Assembly (NCBI GenBank): GCA_964566055.1
Contig: CAZMHI010000002.1
Coordinates: forward strand, 1-64,000
Length of the DNA stretch: 64,000 nt
Direction of reading: 5' to 3'
From: TMED23 sp964566055
GTDB taxonomy: Bacteria > Pseudomonadota > Alphaproteobacteria > Rhodospirillales > UBA2165
Shown: positions 35,785 through 44,545 of the stretch, piece by piece
Layout of the letters: each line of letters starts with the position of its first letter
Numbering within the stretch: the stretch's first letter is position 1
The notes under the pieces: model-generated
Told to the model about the DNA's origin: nothing
Databases searched by the model: none
What the model saw: only the letters and a program-made list of their open reading frames with translations
Position numbers and translations under genes: made by a program

Positions 35785-36603
35785 TTACATCTTCTTTTTC
35801 AAATGACTGTCCACAATACTTTGCAGGGCTCCTTCTTTCTTCAATTCCTTTATTGCCTGGTTTATTTTACCCAGCCGTTTGCGTAGCGGTGAGAGCCGCG
35901 ATATGCCGATATGGTAATTTTTCGAATAATAGGGTCTTTCAGCGGCGGCAATCGTGTCGCCATAGCCTTGTTGAGCGATCAACTTCCGCCCCACCATTTC
36001 AACAGACAGCACAATATCGAGGCGGCCCGCATTCAGAAGTTCAAAGGTTTTATGCTGGCGCCTGTATGCCTTTGTCTGAAGGCTAAATTCTTTCACTCCT
36101 GACGTAAATTCGTCTCCGTAATTATGACCTGACACGGTGCCAATCGATAATTCTTTCAAATCAGCAAAGCCTTTCCAGGAGAAGTTGGGATGCTTTTTCT
36201 TGTTGTAAAAAATTAGACCCCGCTTTTGGAAGATTGGCTCGCTAAAGCTGATAAATTTCTCACGTTTCGCATTTTTGCTTATGACGGTGGCGCCATCCCG
36301 CTCTCCGCGTTCCAGTAAACGCAGCATACGTTTCTGCGGAAAAAGCTCCAAAGTGACGGGCATCTTAAGCCGCTTAAAAACGGCGGAGATCAGATCATAC
36401 GACAGGCCTTCCTTGGTTAATCCGGGTTCAGCGGGAGTAAAGGGCGGCCAATCAACTTCTTCCACGAATCTCACCGGATTTGGGCTTTCAGCGCCGAAAG
36501 ATTGTTGGATTGGGGCAAGGAAAAAAACGAAAGTAGCAAAAACGACACCAGCAATTCGCGCCAAGCATGTCTTCGGCGAATTACCTATCTTCTTCTGTCC
36601 CAT
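35785..36603 (-). CDS. Orphan periplasmic substrate-binding protein (SBP_bac_3 type)
   Basis: A 272-residue exported protein. A twin-lysine N-terminus and hydrophobic VVFATFVFFLAP lead to a cleavage site near SFGAES. The mature domain has VDWPPFTPAE, GLSYDLISAVFKRLKMPVTLELFPQKRMLRLLERGERDGATVISKNAKREKFISFSEPIF, then LKELSIGTVSGHNYGDEF, which is the classical SBP_bac_3 two-lobe pattern with amino-acid-binding-like WxPF. No ABC partners are nearby. The reverse-strand receiver gene is directly downstream. Confidence 0.8.
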   Translation of the reverse strand: MGQKKIGNSPKTCLARIAGVVFATFVFFLAPIQQSFGAESPNPVRFVEEVDWPPFTPAEPGLTKEGLSYDLISAVFKRLKMPVTLELFPQKRMLRLLERGERDGATVISKNAKREKFISFSEPIFQKRGLIFYNKKKHPNFSWKGFADLKELSIGTVSGHNYGDEFTSGVKEFSLQTKAYRRQHKTFELLNAGRLDIVLSVEMVGRKLIAQQGYGDTIAAAERPYYSKNYHIGISRLSPLRKRLGKINQAIKELKKEGALQSIVDSHLKKKM

Positions 36604-36703
36604 TAGCGCCTCCCTAGCACTCTGGAAAAGTCAGCTGTGAGAATTATGATAAGTGTATTAACGTTTGTCGAGGATTTCAGTCTTACACCACGACATGAAT
36701 GGA

Positions 36704-37090
36704 TTATCCCTTCGACGCGAAGCCTTCGATCTCGACCAGAAATTCCGGGCGCGCCAGGCCGGCGATGACCAGCAATGTATGCGCGGGTTTGAAATCTCCT
36801 AAAATGTCGTTTCGCACTTCCCGGAAGGCGGCAATATCATCACTCCGCACCAGATAGGTTGTCATCTTAACCAGATCGGTGAGCGCCATCCCCGCCTCGG
36901 TCAATATGGCCTCAATATTGGCGTAAGCGTTGCGCATCTGGCCTTCAATATCGGCAGGTATATTGCCCTCGAAATCTGCGCCGACCTGACCGGAAAAAAA
37001 GATCATGCGTTCGCCGGCCTGAACTTCGGCGCCATGCGTATAGGGTCCCGCCGGGGCGCCCATGACGTCAGGATTATAAAGTCGTGCCAT
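36704..37090 (-). CDS. RidA-family protein (reactive imine/enamine deaminase-like)
   Basis: A 128-residue YjgF/YER057c/UK114 member. The family's pattern GPYTHGAEVQAGERMIFFSGQVG, NAYANIEAILTEAGM, LVKMTTYLVR and the C-terminal ARPEFLVEIEGFA are visible; Arg114 occupies the position of the substrate-binding arginine of active RidA proteins. RidA hydrolyses 2-aminoacrylate-type intermediates from PLP enzymes; other subgroups have different or unknown substrates. It is the last gene in a reverse cluster behind the two secreted paralogues, separated from them by a stable hairpin. Confidence 0.88.
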   Translation of the reverse strand: MARLYNPDVMGAPAGPYTHGAEVQAGERMIFFSGQVGADFEGNIPADIEGQMRNAYANIEAILTEAGMALTDLVKMTTYLVRSDDIAAFREVRNDILGDFKPAHTLLVIAGLARPEFLVEIEGFASKG

Positions 37091-37123
37091 AATATATTCC
37101 TCTCTGTAGTGACATAAGAAGGA

Positions 37124-37143
37124 CGGGAAGCCGAAGCTTCCCG
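37124..37143 (-). terminator. Very stable C(TTCG)G hairpin between secreted paralogue and RidA gene
   Basis: On the minus strand CGGGAAGC-TTCG-GCTTCCCG forms a perfect 8-bp stem closed by a C(UUCG)G tetraloop, an exceptionally stable RNA hairpin. It lies downstream of the gene at 37208 and about 30 bases upstream of the RidA start. The following TCCTTCTTATG is only weakly T-rich, so it may act as terminator, attenuator or RNA-processing/stability element. Confidence 0.5.
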
Positions 37144-37207
37144 CCCCAAGCCCGGAGGAGTAACCAGAACCTAGACCGATGGCATTTTGCCAATGGGGTC
37201 TTAAATC

Positions 37208-38005
37208 TTATCCCCCTGGTTTAAGTTCCTTCCAGACTTTTTTAGTGACATCGGTCATCGCCGAGTCGTGATAAATTTCCAGGCATGAGCGCATACCGTC
37301 CAAGCCATGCCGGTTGAAATCTCCTTTGCAGACGCGAAATGCCTTGGACGCATGCTTATAGGCCTTATCGGTAACGCGCCAGGAGCGCTGGCCGATTTCT
37401 TTTTGCCACAAACCGAGCCGTGTCGCCTCATCGGCATCACCATTTTTTTGTAAAGCATTGACCATCCGCGAGACCAGCCGCGCGGCCTCGATACTAGGGT
37501 TGCTATCTGCCGATGCCCGCCCCGCATGTCCTCGCAGCGGACCGGTAAAGGCGTCAATTTCTTGACGAGAAATAGGGTTGGGGTCGCCATTCTTTGCCAC
37601 CGGAATAAGCGATGCCATTTTACCAACTGATAGGCTTGCCGGCCCGGCGCCGAAGCTCTGCACGAGTTGTTCGGGCAAGGAAATTTGTACGGCGGTATAA
37701 TTGCGTATTGAGGTGTATTTAGCCTGGGACTGCAAGGGTATCTGTTTGCCGGCCACTGACAATGTCAGCTGAGTGTTTTTAGACGGCAAATAAGCTGTGC
37801 CAGCTGATGGCGATTTGCGATGCTCCTGCAGGCAAAAAGCTGAAAATTCACCTGAGCAAATTCCGTTCACACATTGCAGCTTGGTCGGCTCAACTGAAGC
37901 CACGAGCCCTAATATTTGCGGCGCGGCACTGACCGGTGTTGCATAAACAAAAAATGTTAAAACACTACTGAGAATAAAAATTGAGTATCTAGTCATTCTG
38001 TGCAT
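37208..38005 (-). CDS. Secreted cysteine-containing protein of unknown function, paralogue B
   Basis: A 265-residue exported protein, unrecognised. Signal peptide at residues about 5-27 (FILSSVLTFFVYATPVSA). The mature N-terminus APQILGLVAS leads to Cys45, Cys50 and Cys58 (CVNGIC...FCLQ); later cysteines are in FRVCKGDF and MRSCLEIYHD, and the end is VWKELKPGG. The same five cysteine positions and the same PGG terminus occur in the gene just upstream, so the pair arose by duplication. Disulfide bonds in the periplasm are likely. No named domain was recognised. A 12-base gap to the upstream paralogue indicates cotranscription. An internal ATG at 37996 is an alternative start. Confidence 0.7.
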   Translation of the reverse strand: MHRMTRYSIFILSSVLTFFVYATPVSAAPQILGLVASVEPTKLQCVNGICSGEFSAFCLQEHRKSPSAGTAYLPSKNTQLTLSVAGKQIPLQSQAKYTSIRNYTAVQISLPEQLVQSFGAGPASLSVGKMASLIPVAKNGDPNPISRQEIDAFTGPLRGHAGRASADSNPSIEAARLVSRMVNALQKNGDADEATRLGLWQKEIGQRSWRVTDKAYKHASKAFRVCKGDFNRHGLDGMRSCLEIYHDSAMTDVTKKVWKELKPGG

Positions 38006-38017
38006 CTCCTGTACTTC

Positions 38018-38839
38018 CTATCCGCCAGGACCTAAGCCCTGCCATACTTTGGTAGTTATTTCTCGAGCAAATTCATCATGCACCATTTCGAGACAATAGC
38101 GCATACCGTGAGGGGTGACGCCGTTCGATTTACTGGCCTCGGAAAGAGCGCCGCAAAAAGCCAATTCTTTTGCCGCATAGTGTAGGCCGCCGGACTTATC
38201 TTCGGCCGGTGATTTGCCAATAGCCTCTTGCCAAAGTTTCGCCGCTTCTCCCGAGATTGCCGGTTGTGTGCTTTCTAGATGATTAAGCAGTTTATTCATC
38301 GTGCCGACAATGATCGAATCGCGGCTTGAACGATGGGTAATGTGTTCGGCCACCTGACGCAACGGTCCAGTATAGGCCTGTAACTCCGTGGCGGTAATTG
38401 GCTGCGGATCGTCCAACTCAGGGCGCGGCACCAGCGTGACAAAATTACCTATTGAAATATAAGCCGTCACATTACCTGATTTACGCAGGACGTTTGCCGG
38501 CACTGAAATCCGCACCGCGCTATGCCCGCGCAGACCTTTTATCGTGGCATATTGAATTGCATCAATTTTACGTTCATGACCTGTTTTACTCTTGGCAAAT
38601 ATCGAAACATTTGGGGCCGCAGAGAAGCGGTAATCCGCACCAATATCCGGCGCATATCGATAGGACTGTAGGCAATACGCACTGAGCTCGGCTGAACAAA
38701 CACCGTTCTTGCAGGTCAAGGGGATGGGCTTTGCCGAGGTCAGCAGGCCCAGCATTTGCGGCGCGGCTAGGGCATAAGATGACAGTGTCACAATGATCGT
38801 AAAAACGAATACTTCTAATAAATTTGGCACCTTCACCAT
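38018..38839 (-). CDS. Secreted cysteine-containing protein of unknown function, paralogue A
   Basis: A 273-residue exported protein, unrecognised. The start at 38839 is chosen because GGAGG lies about six bases before it; a longer frame from 38902 adds 21 unlike residues. Signal peptide about 8-25 (EVFVFTIIVTLSSYALA). The mature part begins APQMLGLLTS with Cys43, Cys48 and Cys56 (CKNGVC...YCLQ), continues with an Ig-like or beta-rich middle (VRISVPANVLRKSGNVTAYISIG), a conserved TGPLR near the centre, and ends with HxMRYCLEMVHD...KVWQGLGPGG. It is the first gene of a two-gene unit with paralogue B. The shared motifs are CxNGxCSxExSAxCLQ and T.KVW..L.PGG. Confidence 0.7.
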   Translation of the reverse strand: MVKVPNLLEVFVFTIIVTLSSYALAAPQMLGLLTSAKPIPLTCKNGVCSAELSAYCLQSYRYAPDIGADYRFSAAPNVSIFAKSKTGHERKIDAIQYATIKGLRGHSAVRISVPANVLRKSGNVTAYISIGNFVTLVPRPELDDPQPITATELQAYTGPLRQVAEHITHRSSRDSIIVGTMNKLLNHLESTQPAISGEAAKLWQEAIGKSPAEDKSGGLHYAAKELAFCGALSEASKSNGVTPHGMRYCLEMVHDEFAREITTKVWQGLGPGG

Positions 38840-38945
38840 GGCGACCTCCATCGAAGTCCGGTTGATTTCCAATTTATGAAGTAATTTAGAACAGACTCTC
38901 ACCGTTGCGTTTTCAAGTCAACGCCAGACTGACTAAAAAATTAAC

Positions 38946-40382
38946 TTAAAGCATGGGCTCGGTATCTAAACCTTTAGCGCCACGGAGGTCGGCGCCCTTT
39001 AATTTAGCGCCACCGAGATCAGCATTGGTCAGGTCGGCATCAACCAATTTAGCCCCGCGCAAATCCGCATTACGGAGATCGGCTTTGCATAAATCCGCAC
39101 CTTCCAGATTGGCATTGGTAAAATTAACACCGTTTAATTTGGCTCCCCGCAATTTAACGAATTGCAAATTGGCGGGCCACACGCCGCCGCGATCATCGGA
39201 CGGCAGACCTTCAAATTGAGCGCCGACGAGATTAGCGCCGGCAAGATTGGTCCGCTGTAATTTGGCACCCCGCATATTGGCGCTGTTTAAATTGGCATTA
39301 CGCATATCGGCAAAGCAGAAATCGGTCATCATAAAATTGCCTTTGGAAAGATCGGCATTTTTAAGAATACAGTAGGACATATCTGCGGCTGCCAGATTGG
39401 TTTCGCGCAAATCATAGCCACCGAGATTGACTTCGCTCAGATTCGCCTGCTGGCCTTCTTTACCGTCTGAGTTCTGCCATTTTACATGGTCAGCAATAAT
39501 ATCGTCGATTTCGCGATCGAGCTTGGCGACATGGCGCGGCATCCGGGCCTGGTCAATATCGACATTATCCATATTTACCGATTCAATAATCGCACCAGAC
39601 AAATTCGCCTTATCCAATATTGCATTGTCCAAAATGGTATGGGTGAGTACAGCGCCATGAAAAACTGCGCCGGTTAAATTTGCTTCGGTAAAGTCCGCTC
39701 CATCCAGTACGGCGCCGGTAAAATTAGCAAAACTGAGATCAGCCCTGATGAAGCGTGCGTTCCGCAAAATGGCGTCCGTCATATCGGTTTGCACAACAAA
39801 GGCATTCGATACCCTGGCATTGGTAAGGTCGGCCTGTTTCATGATCGCTTGATCGATAGCGGCAGCTTCCATCTCATTCATCACTGGCACAATTTCACCG
39901 CGCTCAACCGATTTCATCAACAAACCATCGCGCAAATCGGCTTCGGTTAAATTAGCGCCGGTAAAATCAGCACCACGCAGACAGGCGCCGCGCAAATCCG
40001 CCCGGGTCAAATTTGACCCCATAAACGAAACGAAACGCATATCGGCAGCATAGAAATTTCCCGCCATTAGAATCGCATCTTCCATACTGGCATGCTCAAA
40101 GCGCGCACCAGTGGCATCCGCCTGGGTTAGATTACACTCGTTGAAATCGAGGTAAGACATATCTAAGAATTTAAGAGTGGCTCGCTTGGCGCCTAAATAA
40201 CCGTCCATATGGCGGTCGTGTTCGATCAGCAATTCATCAAGATGATCTTGAGAGATGGTTGTCCAGAGGTTCTCATCCTCCTCAATTATATCCTCAAGCT
40301 TACTCAGCGCCTGACTGACGTCGACGCCATCATTTTCGTCATCGTTGCTGTCATCAATTTTGTCTTCGTCTGCCGCGGTCAC
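38946..40382 (-). CDS. Long pentapeptide-repeat protein
   Basis: A 478-residue protein. Residues about 1-60 are acidic (DEDKIDDSNDDENDGVDVS) and probably flexible. After that almost the whole chain consists of A(D/N)LXX pentapeptides, which fold as a right-handed quadrilateral beta-helix, in at least two blocks: about 65-260 and 315-475, split by a non-repeat segment around 265-315 (ARMPRHVAKLDREIDDI...). Such proteins can mimic DNA (Qnr/MfpA-like gyrase protection) or act as scaffolds; function is not predictable here. No signal peptide is visible. It lies upstream of the secreted paralogues on the same strand, with a 106-base gap. Confidence 0.88.
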   Translation of the reverse strand: MTAADEDKIDDSNDDENDGVDVSQALSKLEDIIEEDENLWTTISQDHLDELLIEHDRHMDGYLGAKRATLKFLDMSYLDFNECNLTQADATGARFEHASMEDAILMAGNFYAADMRFVSFMGSNLTRADLRGACLRGADFTGANLTEADLRDGLLMKSVERGEIVPVMNEMEAAAIDQAIMKQADLTNARVSNAFVVQTDMTDAILRNARFIRADLSFANFTGAVLDGADFTEANLTGAVFHGAVLTHTILDNAILDKANLSGAIIESVNMDNVDIDQARMPRHVAKLDREIDDIIADHVKWQNSDGKEGQQANLSEVNLGGYDLRETNLAAADMSYCILKNADLSKGNFMMTDFCFADMRNANLNSANMRGAKLQRTNLAGANLVGAQFEGLPSDDRGGVWPANLQFVKLRGAKLNGVNFTNANLEGADLCKADLRNADLRGAKLVDADLTNADLGGAKLKGADLRGAKGLDTEPML

Positions 40383-40556
40383 GCGATAACTCCTCTGCCC
40401 GTCATAATTAGCCTGGGATCCGAGAACAAATAAATTCTAGTAACATGTGGGAGTGAACACAAACTATACCACAAGTTGTTAGCGAGGGGAATTAAGGGGA
40501 GACGATACTTAATTCATATTGCACCACTTGCCCTTTAGGTCTATCTGTGCGGCGAA

Positions 40557-41954
40557 ATGACAGCGGATATACAAAAACCCATACATGTGATTGGCGGCGG
40601 GCTGGCTGGATCGGAAGCGGCTTGGCAAATCGCCCGCTGCGGTCTGCCGGTAATCCTGCATGAAATGCGCCCGGAGCGCACGACCGAAGCCCATCAGACG
40701 GCTGGCTTGGCCGAGTTGGTGTGCTCCAATTCGTTCCGCTCAGATGACGCTGAGCACAATGCTGTCGGTCTGTTACATGATGAGATGCGGCGGCTCGGCT
40801 CGCTTATTTTGAAATGCGCTGATGCCCATCGGGTGCCGGCCGGGGCGGCTCTGGCGGTTGACCGGGATGGCTTTAGCCAGGCAGTGCAAACCGCCATCGA
40901 GGCAGAACCGCTGATCACCCTGGAGCGCGAAGAAATATCGACCATCCCACCAGAATGGGCCAAAGAAACAGCAAGCGTTATCATCGCCACCGGCCCCCTC
41001 ACCTCGCCGGCATTGAGTGAGGCCATCATCAAACTTACCGGTGACGACAGCCTGGCCTTTTTTGATGCTATTGCGCCGATCGTTCACAAAGACAGTATTG
41101 ATTTTGACAAAGCCTGGTTTCAATCCCGCTACGATAAAGGAGACGGCGCTGACTATATCAACTGCCCGCTTAATGCTGATCAATACGCCACTTTCATCGA
41201 TGATCTGATCAGCGGCGAGAAAGTATCCTTCCATGAGTGGGAGGAGAATACGCCTTATTTCGAAGGCTGTCTGCCGATTGAGATCATGGCGGAGCGCGGC
41301 CCGCAGACCTTGTCCTATGGGCCGATGAAGCCAGTCGGCCTGACCAATCCGCACGATCCTGAACATAAACCAGCGGCGATCGTGCAGTTGCGCCAGGATA
41401 ATGCCCTCGGCACCCTCTACAACATGGTCGGTTTTCAGACTAAACTGACTTACGGCGAACAGAAGCGCATCTTCCAAAAAATACCCGGCTTGGAAAAAGC
41501 TGAGTTTGCCCGGTTGGGCGGGCTGCATCGTAATACTTTTATCAATGGCCCCAAACTTTTAAGCCCGACATTGGCCCTGAAATCGCATCCAGGCATCAAA
41601 TTCGCCGGCCAAATTACCGGTTGCGAGGGTTACGTCGAAAGTACCAGCATCGGCTTACTCGCTGGGCGATTCGCAGCATTTGAGTTGCTTGAGCGGGAAC
41701 ATCCCCTGCCACCCGCTGAAACCGCCTTGGGCTCTTTGTTAGGCCACATTACAGGTGGCGCAGAAGCTGCAACCTATCAACCAATGAACATTAATTTCGG
41801 CTTATTCCCTCATTTTGAACAGCCCCACGCTGGAGAAATTGGCGAAAATGGCAAGAAAATCAAGAAGTTAAAGGGAAAGGACCGGAAACGGGCACTTTCC
41901 CAGCGGGGCCAGGCGAAAATGTCGGATTGGCTGGCGAAAATGACTTATCCATAG
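40557..41954 (+). CDS. trmFO: Folate-dependent tRNA (uracil-54-C5)-methyltransferase TrmFO
   Basis: TrmFO makes ribothymidine at position 54 of tRNA using methylenetetrahydrofolate and FAD, unlike SAM-dependent TrmA. The 465-residue protein has an N-terminal FAD Rossmann motif (VIGGGLAGSEAAWQIA, 10-25), HEMRPERTTEAHQT, the LVCSNSFRSD segment with the catalytic-site Cys near 57, and the C-terminal FAGQITGCEGYVESTSIGLLAGRFAA FAD region. This enzyme is typical of Firmicutes, Alphaproteobacteria and some others. A stand-alone gene, with no clear SD but a plain ATG. Confidence 0.93.
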   Translation: MTADIQKPIHVIGGGLAGSEAAWQIARCGLPVILHEMRPERTTEAHQTAGLAELVCSNSFRSDDAEHNAVGLLHDEMRRLGSLILKCADAHRVPAGAALAVDRDGFSQAVQTAIEAEPLITLEREEISTIPPEWAKETASVIIATGPLTSPALSEAIIKLTGDDSLAFFDAIAPIVHKDSIDFDKAWFQSRYDKGDGADYINCPLNADQYATFIDDLISGEKVSFHEWEENTPYFEGCLPIEIMAERGPQTLSYGPMKPVGLTNPHDPEHKPAAIVQLRQDNALGTLYNMVGFQTKLTYGEQKRIFQKIPGLEKAEFARLGGLHRNTFINGPKLLSPTLALKSHPGIKFAGQITGCEGYVESTSIGLLAGRFAAFELLEREHPLPPAETALGSLLGHITGGAEAATYQPMNINFGLFPHFEQPHAGEIGENGKKIKKLKGKDRKRALSQRGQAKMSDWLAKMTYP

Positions 41955-42106
41955 GCTTTTCCCCAAGAAATTTACCTTTGTCCACAGCGAACCGCATTCC
42001 TTGAATCGACAGCCCCGATTTAAGACGGCATTATAGCTTCATTGGGAGATACAAGTATTAGCTGGCAGGCTCGTATCAGGAAACAGGCCCTGATAGGAGT
42101 GAGTGT

Positions 42107-44545
42107 GTGGAAGAAATAAAACTGCCAACGTATGGCGTCAGGTATCATTGGCGATATCTCCGGCAACTTGCGTTGACAATTAGCATAATTGGGATGCTGG
42201 CATTTAATGCCGGGGCTTTAAGCTCGGCTGCAAAGGCTGGACCCGAAGAGGACTTGCGGGCCTCACTGAGCGAATTGCTGTTCAAAGCCGTTACCTCTAA
42301 CGATTTGAATGCGGTACGCACGGTGGTCGAAGCAGGTGCTGACCTAGCGCGCGTCAATTTAAACGGCAAAACCGCCATGGACCTCGCCGTTGACCGCGGT
42401 CATTTTGACATTGCGCAATATCTTGTGTTTGCCCGCCGTATCGAGCAGCAAACCGCCATTAGAAAGACGCCTCCTGTAGCGGATGTCCGCCAATCCACAC
42501 CGGAAGCCGTGCCTGAGGTCAAGGTCGCCGCTACACCAGCGCCTAAAATTCCGGAAAAACCTGCGACCCCTAAAGCCGTAGCAAAAACAATCCCGACTGA
42601 GCCCGAAGCAGCGCCCAAGACTGCGTCAAAGGAACCCACCTATGGCGAACTCATGAACACGGCGAAAAAACTGGCGGCCGCGGCGGAGGCATTAGCTAAC
42701 AAATCAACGCCGGAACCAGTCATGTCATCGCGTGCGCCAGCCAATATTGAAGCCCAGCCGGAAAAAGAGCAGCGCCCAGAACCGGAAACGGCCGAAATTC
42801 CTTCGGCGCCGGTTTATATTATCGGGCCAAATGGCCAGTTGATGAAGGCAACTCCCGGTCAAATAAAACAGGCTCAATTGGCATTGCAAAATCAGCGGGC
42901 TCTGGAAGTCGCGCGTTTAGAGCCTGCTGTCGAACCGCGTAAATCATTTTTCGTGCCAAAACCCCGGCACAAACCGAGCAGCCCGCCACGGCAACAAATT
43001 GCAAATATCAAATCTCAGCCCCAGCAACCGGTTTTACCGAAATCAAGAATTCCTAAGACCTCAACGCCAAGGATTGAAGTGCCGCCTTTCGCTAAACCGT
43101 CAATTCCAAGGATCTCTGAAGGCACTGCACCCAAGACCGTCCGAATTCGCCCCACCCGCCGCATTTCGCCGCAACTGCTGGAGAAACTGCGCCGCCGCCT
43201 GCGGACGACGAATAAGCGCAAAGATTCTGTGTCCAAAGTTATTGATCCGGCGGGACCTGACGCACCTGAAGTAAGAGCACCCACTTTACCAAAAGCCGTA
43301 AGTGTCGCTCCCCTGCCTCCTGTCAAAAAATCTCCTGAGCAGACATCGTCGATAGTCCCTGTCGCACAGCCTCAGTCGGTAGCAAAGGCGGAACCGGAGA
43401 AAGATAGCGGCGCGGTTGATAAAATTGTTGAACGGCTCGGCAATCTGTTTGACTTCAAAAAATCCCCGCCAAAACCAGAGCCGCGAGTTGAGCGCTCCAG
43501 CAAACCAAAACCGAAACTGGAGATTGCGGCGGCGAAACTAAAGCAACAAATTGCTGAGGTGGATATTCCTGCTCCGCCAGTCAGAGCTTTGCCGCAAAAT
43601 GCGCCAAGTGGTTTTGAAACCCGTAAAGTTGCTCCGACAGCAAAACCCAAAACCAAACCGGTTGAAGTTGCAATTGCCGCACCGGCGGCGAGGGTAAGTC
43701 CACGAATAGAGCTCCCATCGCGAAAACCGGCGGCACCCAAGCCGTTTGCAATCCCGGTGCCAAAAACCGCTGCCCCTGGTGTGCTCAGTGGGATAAAGGA
43801 ATTATTACTGCCTTCAGCTGAGCGGCAGGCAAAAATCGATGCCTCAATATCTGAAACCGCCAAAGATAAAGCGAGCGATTCATCTTTACGCCGGGTCACC
43901 CGGCAAATGCCGCTGAGCCGCCTGCGCAAGCCGCTTAAGAACGTCCTGCTGACACTTGGTGATTCGGTCACCACCGGGCAAACCAAACTACCGCGCGGCA
44001 TGGCCGAGCCCGATGCCTGTGTACGCAAACGGCGGGGCAAAATATTCTTCTGTATCGTCCCGGTTGACTGGCCACGAGTGATAGAGCCCGCCTTTTCGAT
44101 CAACACCAGCCTCTATCAGGGGACGCGCGCCATTGCCCGCTATGACAATGGCAAAGCCAGCCATTTACACGCCCTTTACGATGCCGTTGATCATAAGAAG
44201 ATCGTTGATTTTCTAAAAAAACGCTACGGCCCGCCAACCGATATCTGGAAGCGTATGATTGCACCCTTCGGTGAGCCGCGCCGGCCTAACCCAACATATG
44301 TATGGCGCAGCCTCGACAGTGAAACCGATAAAGTGACAATCCTGGAAGTACGTAAATTCGATGATTCCCGCTCGGTGTTCCCGGATACCGAACATGGTGC
44401 GATCCGGCTTTATGCCGCCGGTGGCCCACCTGTCTTCCCGATCATCACCGCACATGACATCATGTCCATTGATTGGGCCGCGCGCTCGGATCATATAGAT
44501 GGCGCCTCACCGGCCTTGGCTAGAACGATCCGCGTAGAGCCTTAA
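42107..44545 (+). CDS. Ankyrin-repeat, proline/lysine-rich envelope protein with conserved C-terminal domain
   Basis: An 812-residue protein. One membrane segment/uncleaved signal lies at about 20-40 (LALTISIIGMLAFNAG). Residues 52-110 contain two ankyrin repeats (LFKAVTSNDLNAVRTVVEAGADLARVNLNGKTAMDLAVDRGHFDIAQYLV is the pattern, given here only as key segments). About 115-610 is a Pro/Ala/Lys-rich, low-complexity region that should be disordered and could span the periplasm. Residues 610-812 form an unrecognised globular domain (LGDSVTTGQTKLPRG, DACVRKRRGKIFFCIVPVDW, AIRLYAAGGPPVFP) with two Cys. GTG start with AGGAG seven bases upstream. It overlaps the convergent gene by 26 bases. Function unknown; the layout is that of an envelope-spanning linker. 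Confidence 0.75.
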   Translation: MEEIKLPTYGVRYHWRYLRQLALTISIIGMLAFNAGALSSAAKAGPEEDLRASLSELLFKAVTSNDLNAVRTVVEAGADLARVNLNGKTAMDLAVDRGHFDIAQYLVFARRIEQQTAIRKTPPVADVRQSTPEAVPEVKVAATPAPKIPEKPATPKAVAKTIPTEPEAAPKTASKEPTYGELMNTAKKLAAAAEALANKSTPEPVMSSRAPANIEAQPEKEQRPEPETAEIPSAPVYIIGPNGQLMKATPGQIKQAQLALQNQRALEVARLEPAVEPRKSFFVPKPRHKPSSPPRQQIANIKSQPQQPVLPKSRIPKTSTPRIEVPPFAKPSIPRISEGTAPKTVRIRPTRRISPQLLEKLRRRLRTTNKRKDSVSKVIDPAGPDAPEVRAPTLPKAVSVAPLPPVKKSPEQTSSIVPVAQPQSVAKAEPEKDSGAVDKIVERLGNLFDFKKSPPKPEPRVERSSKPKPKLEIAAAKLKQQIAEVDIPAPPVRALPQNAPSGFETRKVAPTAKPKTKPVEVAIAAPAARVSPRIELPSRKPAAPKPFAIPVPKTAAPGVLSGIKELLLPSAERQAKIDASISETAKDKASDSSLRRVTRQMPLSRLRKPLKNVLLTLGDSVTTGQTKLPRGMAEPDACVRKRRGKIFFCIVPVDWPRVIEPAFSINTSLYQGTRAIARYDNGKASHLHALYDAVDHKKIVDFLKKRYGPPTDIWKRMIAPFGEPRRPNPTYVWRSLDSETDKVTILEVRKFDDSRSVFPDTEHGAIRLYAAGGPPVFPIITAHDIMSIDWAARSDHIDGASPALARTIRVEP

